Assembly (NCBI GenBank): GCA_014529385.2
Contig: CM043968.1
Coordinates: forward strand, 127,121,018-127,185,017
Direction of reading: 5' to 3'
Source: Adiantum capillus-veneris
Lineage: Eukaryota > Streptophyta > Polypodiopsida > Polypodiales > Pteridaceae
DNA: 64,000 bases
In this document: piece by piece, positions 59,108 through 64,000 of the stretch
How the letters are laid out: each line of letters opens with the position of its first letter
Position numbering within the stretch: position 1 is the stretch's first letter
Program-made: the position numbers and the translations under genes
Notes under the pieces: generated by a model
The model's database searches: none
Told to the model about the DNA's origin: nothing
The model's input: the letters and a program-made list of their open reading frames with translations, nothing else

Positions 59108-60211
59108 CTACATTATTGTATAGGTGACTGGTGTTGAGAAAATGTCTATCAGCCCTTTTGAATCAATGACCTTGTTGGGAGACAGTCTCTGTGATGGGAC
59201 TGCAACAACATCTGACTTGGCCTCGTACTCTCTTGTATAGGATGGTAGTGTTCTCAGCAAATGGGGTTGACTATCCATAGATTGTACATATCCTTTGTCT
59301 CCCCAATATAATTCCACTTCTAGATTCATTTGAGATCCAACCTCAAACTCCTCTATTGGTGGAAGAGACACTCCTCTTCCATCACTTGTTTGGTTTACCC
59401 GTCTAATTATCTCACTTGCTTCATTGGCCTCTCTGACTTGTTTCCACAATTCGTCAAGACCATCTGTTTATTTATAGTTGTCAGGGATACCTATGTGAAA
59501 TTCCTCGGAAGAGTTATCCGTGGTATTCAGCACTATCCTTGGTTCTAATGCGGGGTCCTTGAGCTTTCGTCGGTGCTCATGACTGGAATTGAGCTCTTTT
59601 TGTTCCTGCTTTGGTGGGATTATTGGTGTAGGTGGGACAAGGACCACACGCTTAGATTTTCCAACTTGTGGTTCTAGTAAAGCTTGGGCGGTTTGAATCA
59701 TTTTCTTACACATTTTAAGCATGTCCTTTTCTAGTTCCGCATATGGATATGTCATCCACCTATGTTCTTGGGTTTGGTTGTTTTTGAACCGTGTTTCATA
59801 GACTTTTAGGAGGGCATCTAATGGCTCGTTAACCTTTTCGACCAATACTGATCCTCCTGAACTAGCACTTCTTGATTTCTAATTTGTGGATGGTTCTTTT
59901 GGAGGTTGAGACATCTGCGTAACAGAAGGTGCAACCATTTCCTTGTGTTGTCTTATCTTCTCTTCAACTTGGGTCAGCTTCTTAGCCATGGATTTTTGCT
60001 CTCCTTCCCTACGTGATTTCATCCTAGCCTTTCTAGTTTTACAGCTTATTTTTTTGCTCTTGGGTTTTTGGCTATGTGCATTGGTCTTTGACTCACCCAT
60101 CTTTGGACTCGCGTCAGTTTCCATTTTCTCTGTCTTTGGGTTCTCCTCAGATTCCTTTTGAGCTTGCGCTCTCGTAACTACATGAAGTGGTACAACGTTG
60201 TCATTTTTCAA
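59108..60211 (-). pseudogene. Gypsy-2 gag linker region
   Basis: Two frames (60211-59879, 59845-59468) and a third (59449-59108) lie in series with only a few stops. The first is strikingly lysine-rich (KPKSKKISCKTRKARMKSRR). The second contains RWMTYPYAELEKDMLKMCKK. The third has LLRTLPSYTREYEAKSD, matching gypsy-1 LKTLPSYLGDNEDE. Confidence 0.65.
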
Positions 60212-62120
60212 GCTACTGGGTAGCTAAACAATTCTTGAGACAATTATCGTGATCTTTGTGACTTGGTTTGGATTTTTTGGACAATTGGGGATCAAGTGAA
60301 TGATACCACAGTCAAGACAATAGGCATTTACTTGTGTGATCTCCATCTGAGAACATTATTTGACCAAGTGGTTGTTATGGCTTTTGTGACATTTTGCTCC
60401 TGGTTGAGGAGCTTTTTCTTGCAATTCTTCTAGGCTATAAGTAGGCTCTGACCTAGCTAAGTGTAATTTCCTTTCATCGATCTTGTACCTTCTTTCTTCA
60501 GGTTTAAACGCAGGAAGTGGAGGTTGTATCGGCCTCACCACTCCATTTGTTTCTCTCATATTTTGTCGCTTTAAGGGCAGTACCCACTTTGGTTGTTATA
60601 CTACATTGTAGCTGGTACTAGTGCTTGATTGTTAGATGTTTCCATCATCTGCGTATATCTCATGTCTATAGGCAATCTAGCACGTGGCACAGGTTGTTGT
60701 TCTAAGACAAATTGTGGCCTTGCAACTCCTATTGGACTGAAGCATTCCCCATAACGTTTCTAGGTGGAGTAGGTTGTACATACCTCTCCCTAGAATATTC
60801 CATGCCATAGTAACACTCTTCTCTCGTATGGTTTATCCATTTTCTCTCAGTTTAGCACCACTTAAGCTCCCTTGGATCAGAATTTACAAGAGGAGCTAAC
60901 CTCTTGACCATTTTGTCGATAAATTTTTCTTGATCAATAGGTGTCGTTACTTTTGCAATGGACTCACTCATCTGTGAACCACTATGCTAAGAGGATGTGT
61001 CATCCTTTGGACTATTACAATTGTTTTCTTTATATTTCTCACAATTATCCACCAGATAAAGAGCTTATTTGATCAATATGTTTAATGTCAGACTCCTTAT
61101 CATATGCAGATCCTTTTGAAGACCTGCATGTCTTAACCCCTGGATAAAGATCAACATTAATCATGCTTGCATAGGAAGTTCCACTCTTAGACAGAACTTA
61201 ACATATCTCTTGAGTTGTACCGTACTAATTCGCTCTCTTTTTGCTTAAATCTGTGGATTTGTGAGACTGTATTGTGAGCTATGCCTTTCTGTGAGTTAAT
61301 TCTTCCAACAACTCGTCTAGAGTCTCAAAATCACATCTTTCCACTGAGTCGAGCCATGTAGCGGCATCATCTTCTAGAGTCAGTCCAAATCCCGCAACTT
61401 GTGTCGCAAAATTTGAAACTTCCTATGCTATAATCACTCTTCTAAAAGCCGCTACGTGATCTCTCGGATCGTTATCTCCATCATATTTCTTGTTTATCCA
61501 TTTTTGGACTTGGGATGGTCTAACCCGCCAATGGTTTACAAGTCTAACCATAGACTCTCCCAATCCTTCTCTTGCTTCAGGTCTTCCACTATGCCTAGTT
61601 TCTTCTCGAAGGGATTGGTTGTTCTATTGGAGATTGTTCCATTAGGTAGATTCACTTGAGGAGGCATGTCTGCCATCTCTGTGATAATTTCATCTCTCGT
61701 TATCAATCTAGAAGGGAATCCAGGTGGCTCGCTTTTTGGAATTTGGAATTCTTGTGTTTGGTGAAGGTATCTGTGGTCCTTCATTGACCAAATATCCACC
61801 TTTTTCTAGTGAATCAATGGATTTGTGCTTTCTACAGCTCTGTATTCTCGTCCATACTTGTCAACAACTATAGACTTCCATTGATAGTCGACTCCGTATG
61901 TATAGACATATAAGAGCTTGTAATCTATCAGCTCTCCTGGGTATGGCTCTGAGCATTTATAAAGGTTGACCTCTCTGTTGTCAACGTATCTATATAGTCC
62001 TTCACTCTTTAGATTGGTCTTTATCAACTGCAAGTTTGGAAGATCCATTACGGGTGGATGCTTCTCTATCGTTCGGGTTTTGAAGCTTGTATAAGCCGAG
62101 TTTGACTCTAGAGTAGACAT
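60212..62120 (-). pseudogene. Gypsy-2 gag: N-terminal extension, capsid and knuckle
   Basis: An ATG at 62120 opens a frame to 61536 with one TAG (61806-61808): EGLYRYVDNREVNLYKCSEP, YVYTYGVDYQW, VVDKYGREYRAVESTNPLIH, then KVDIWSMKDHRYLHQTQEF. The capsid follows in broken frames (KYDGDNDPRDHVAAFRRVI, TQVAGFGLTLEDDAATWLD, FETLDELLEELTH) around 61500-61290. A zinc-knuckle-like CLDCGIIHLIPNC lies near 60310. The extension before the capsid is larger than in ordinary gypsy gag. Confidence 0.75.
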
Positions 62121-62206
62121 GATCTTCGGGCTTAACAGCTCTAGCTTGATGTAAGAAGGCTTATTCCACTGTGTTCAAGTGCTTTGGTTAGGGAAAAGTC
62201 AAAAGT

Positions 62207-64000
62207 ATGTCCAAAACTGTGATTAATTTATCTCACACTTTCCCCTGGACTACCACATTCATAAGCGCAAGAGATAAGCGATGTCTTTTCTATGCTCAAG
62301 TGGTGGAGCTCAAAAGAAACGTGTCTGTCAAACTCGATAAGAATACGGATGCAAGATTCTGGTTTCCTACATGTTTTGTAGGTTGGTGTAATACTAATTC
62401 ACTATGTAGAAACTTGGCTCGAATGATGATGGGAATCAATTTCGATGCTCAAACAACCGAACGTGCTCTGTTGCAACATAGCATCAAGCCAAAAGAGTTG
62501 GTTGAGCTATTGGATGATCCATCCAATGCTGGCATTGCTAATGTTTTGCGGAAGAAGTATTTTAGTGAGCTAAAGAGCATTGTGTCTCCTTAAGAGATGA
62601 TGGAGGTGTGTGATAGCGCACGAATAAGTTTCAAGGCCTATGAAGCTTTGTATAGAAGTTTCACACTCAGTCATCGGGCAAAAGGTTTGTTTCGGTTTTT
62701 GCCAACGCCTTACAGTGTCAGTGTTGCAAAAAAGTACACCAATAATGATGTTGCAAGCTTGTTGGGCGGATTTCAGTATATGTGGAGGATGGCATGCCAT
62801 TAGAAGACTGTTAACTCTTTCGTTACAACAATTTCAAAAATGTGTATGTTGACTTGTTGAAGCTCCAAGAGTCAATGATAAGATTTTATTGGTTGACATA
62901 AGAAGAGTGTGATGGAAAAGTGATATTTGTTATGGAGCTTGATGAGTGCCGAGTTGTTAAAGCTGAACGGCTCGAAAGGGTAAGTGTTACATTGATGAGC
63001 AAGGACTTGGAGGGTGTCAATGTCGAATTAAATTCCAATGAAAAGGGAAACCCGTGTTTAGGTGTTCAGTCAGAGAAAAATATTTGGTGGCTGGCAGTTT
63101 TTCATCTCCCACATGAGACACATGAGGCTCTAAAATGGTATTTCAATCACACTGCAATCGTTGACGTCATTCAGCAACAACAATTAGGGTGCAAGCAAGG
63201 TGCAATGAACCTCTTTCCATGCATTTATTGTTGCTACAATAAAGTCTCAATGGGAACTGAGGGCAAGGGTGCAAAGGCCAGCAAGTCAAACTGTGGTAAG
63301 AGTAAGGGTGGCAAAGTTACAGTCAACTCTATGAAAGGTGTACCGGCTACACAAGCAGTGGATAGAGTGCTACAACAATGGCGTCAAGGTATCCTCATTT
63401 CTGACCAACAAGTACCCTCTAATCGAAACATGGATGATCCAAATTGGGATCGTTTTCTTCCAATACCACTAATAAATGTGCATGTGTGCATCCTTCATGC
63501 CCGTCTACAAATTCTTGACAAGTTGCTTATGCTCCATATTAATTACGCTTGGAATATGGAGCCTGCAAAAATAAGAGAAGAGTGTATACGAGAACTCGAA
63601 TCTATTCTATCGAGCGTTGGTCTACATGGGGGTGCAGTTGAGCTATCAAAGGACAAGAAGGCATCTGGAAGTACACAAGATCTCCCTAATAAAGTATGTA
63701 TGGGTGGTAGTAAAGCTAGGCATTTTCTTTCAAACTATTCTAACTCCCAAATTCCCAATAAGTTTCAATTCTGAAAAAAGATGTGTGACATTACCACCTA
63801 CAAAGGTAATGAAGCAACCCTAGGAATTAAGCGTGCTTGTGTGTGGCAGTCTACTGATGATATTTTTTTGTCTTCTCAAAAAGGCAAAGCTAACCGATGA
63901 TGAGATATCCACCCACCAGAGGGTGAGTACTCCACCCAACTCAAGGTGATGCACATCCAACCTGCAAGACCACTTTAGCACATAACATGGATGCATAAAT
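62207..64000 (+). pseudogene. Unknown transposase-like family, copy B (decayed, runs off window)
   Basis: Homologous to 1-2435 in the same block order. The first frame (62207-62803) has one in-frame TAA at 62591-62593 and contains WFPTCFVGWCNTNSLCRNLA, RISFKAYEALYRSFTLSHRA and FLPTPYSVSVAKKY. After a shift near 62800 come NNFKNVYVDLLKLQESMIRF, VMELDECRVVKAERLERVSV and VQSEKNIWWLAVF. The central block holds CIYC and LINVHVCILHARLQILDKL, then SSVGLHGGAVEL and GGSKARHFLSN. Beyond 63774 more homology appears in shifted frames (RACVWQSTDDIFLSS). It points outward to the right edge. It lacks the 68-bp intron present in copy A. Confidence 0.6.

Larger units (their letters stand above)
57060..62150 (-). 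mobile_element. Ty3/gypsy element 2, Tat/Athila-like, truncated
   Basis: Homologous to gypsy-1 but inverted. Gag with an N-terminal extension, zinc knuckle, linker, protease, spacer, then a W(I/V)PK-repeat ORF. No RT, integrase, LTR pair or primer site is visible. It abuts copy B of the unknown family near 62160-62200. Confidence 0.8.

Overview
This looks like nuclear DNA from a large, repeat-rich land plant genome. The evidence is Ty1/copia elements with initiator-Met-tRNA primer sites, Tat/Athila-like Ty3/gypsy elements, an En/Spm (CACTA) transposon with TNP2 and DUF4218 coding, GT-AG introns and many microsatellites. The retroelement mix would fit a fern or another non-flowering plant, but nothing here proves that. 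I see no rRNA, tRNA, CRISPR array or intact single-copy host gene. Nearly every coding stretch is a mobile-element protein carrying stops or frameshifts.

Layout, left to right. 1-2435 (minus): decayed copy A of a multi-exon gene family I cannot name, with three frame-consistent GT-AG introns. 2799-3636 plus 14076-14331 (plus): a SWIM zinc-finger gene split by a 10.4-kb LTR element (3637-14075). That element has roughly 2.1-2.2-kb LTRs and only gag-like coding, and a 3.5-kb copia relic (9679-13173) is nested in its right LTR. 14910-15190: gypsy integrase scrap. 16145-16570: unidentified coding relic. 18293-20392: truncated plus-strand copia with a 290-bp inverted-repeat insertion. 21432-26948: structurally complete minus-strand copia (TSD AGCTC).

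26961-28422: homopolymer, microsatellites and copia LTR/leader relics. 28423-38429: a CACTA transposon with a perfect GTG target duplication. It carries decayed TNP1-like and TNP2-like genes, a 732-bp near-perfect palindrome, a CCTAAC-rich satellite and two segments flanked by long direct repeats. 38433-39850: another copia leader relic and purine-tract arrays. 40891-46100 (plus) and 57060-62150 (minus): two related truncated gypsy elements in opposite orientation. 46290-46690: DEAD-box helicase pseudogene. 47564-56326: minus-strand copia (TSD TTGAC), itself split by a short LTR element (51532 to about 55030) carrying an unidentified ORF. 62207-64000 (plus): copy B of the unknown family seen at the left edge, pointing outward.

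The nesting gives a relative order. The SWIM gene is older than the gag-only element, which is older than the nested copia. A copia leader relic is older than the CACTA that split it. Copia-2 is older than the small LTR element inside it. The best candidates for something undescribed are the unknown family at both edges, the pol-less LTR element, the CACTA palindrome/satellite complex, and the W(I/V)PK-repeat ORF in the second gypsy element.
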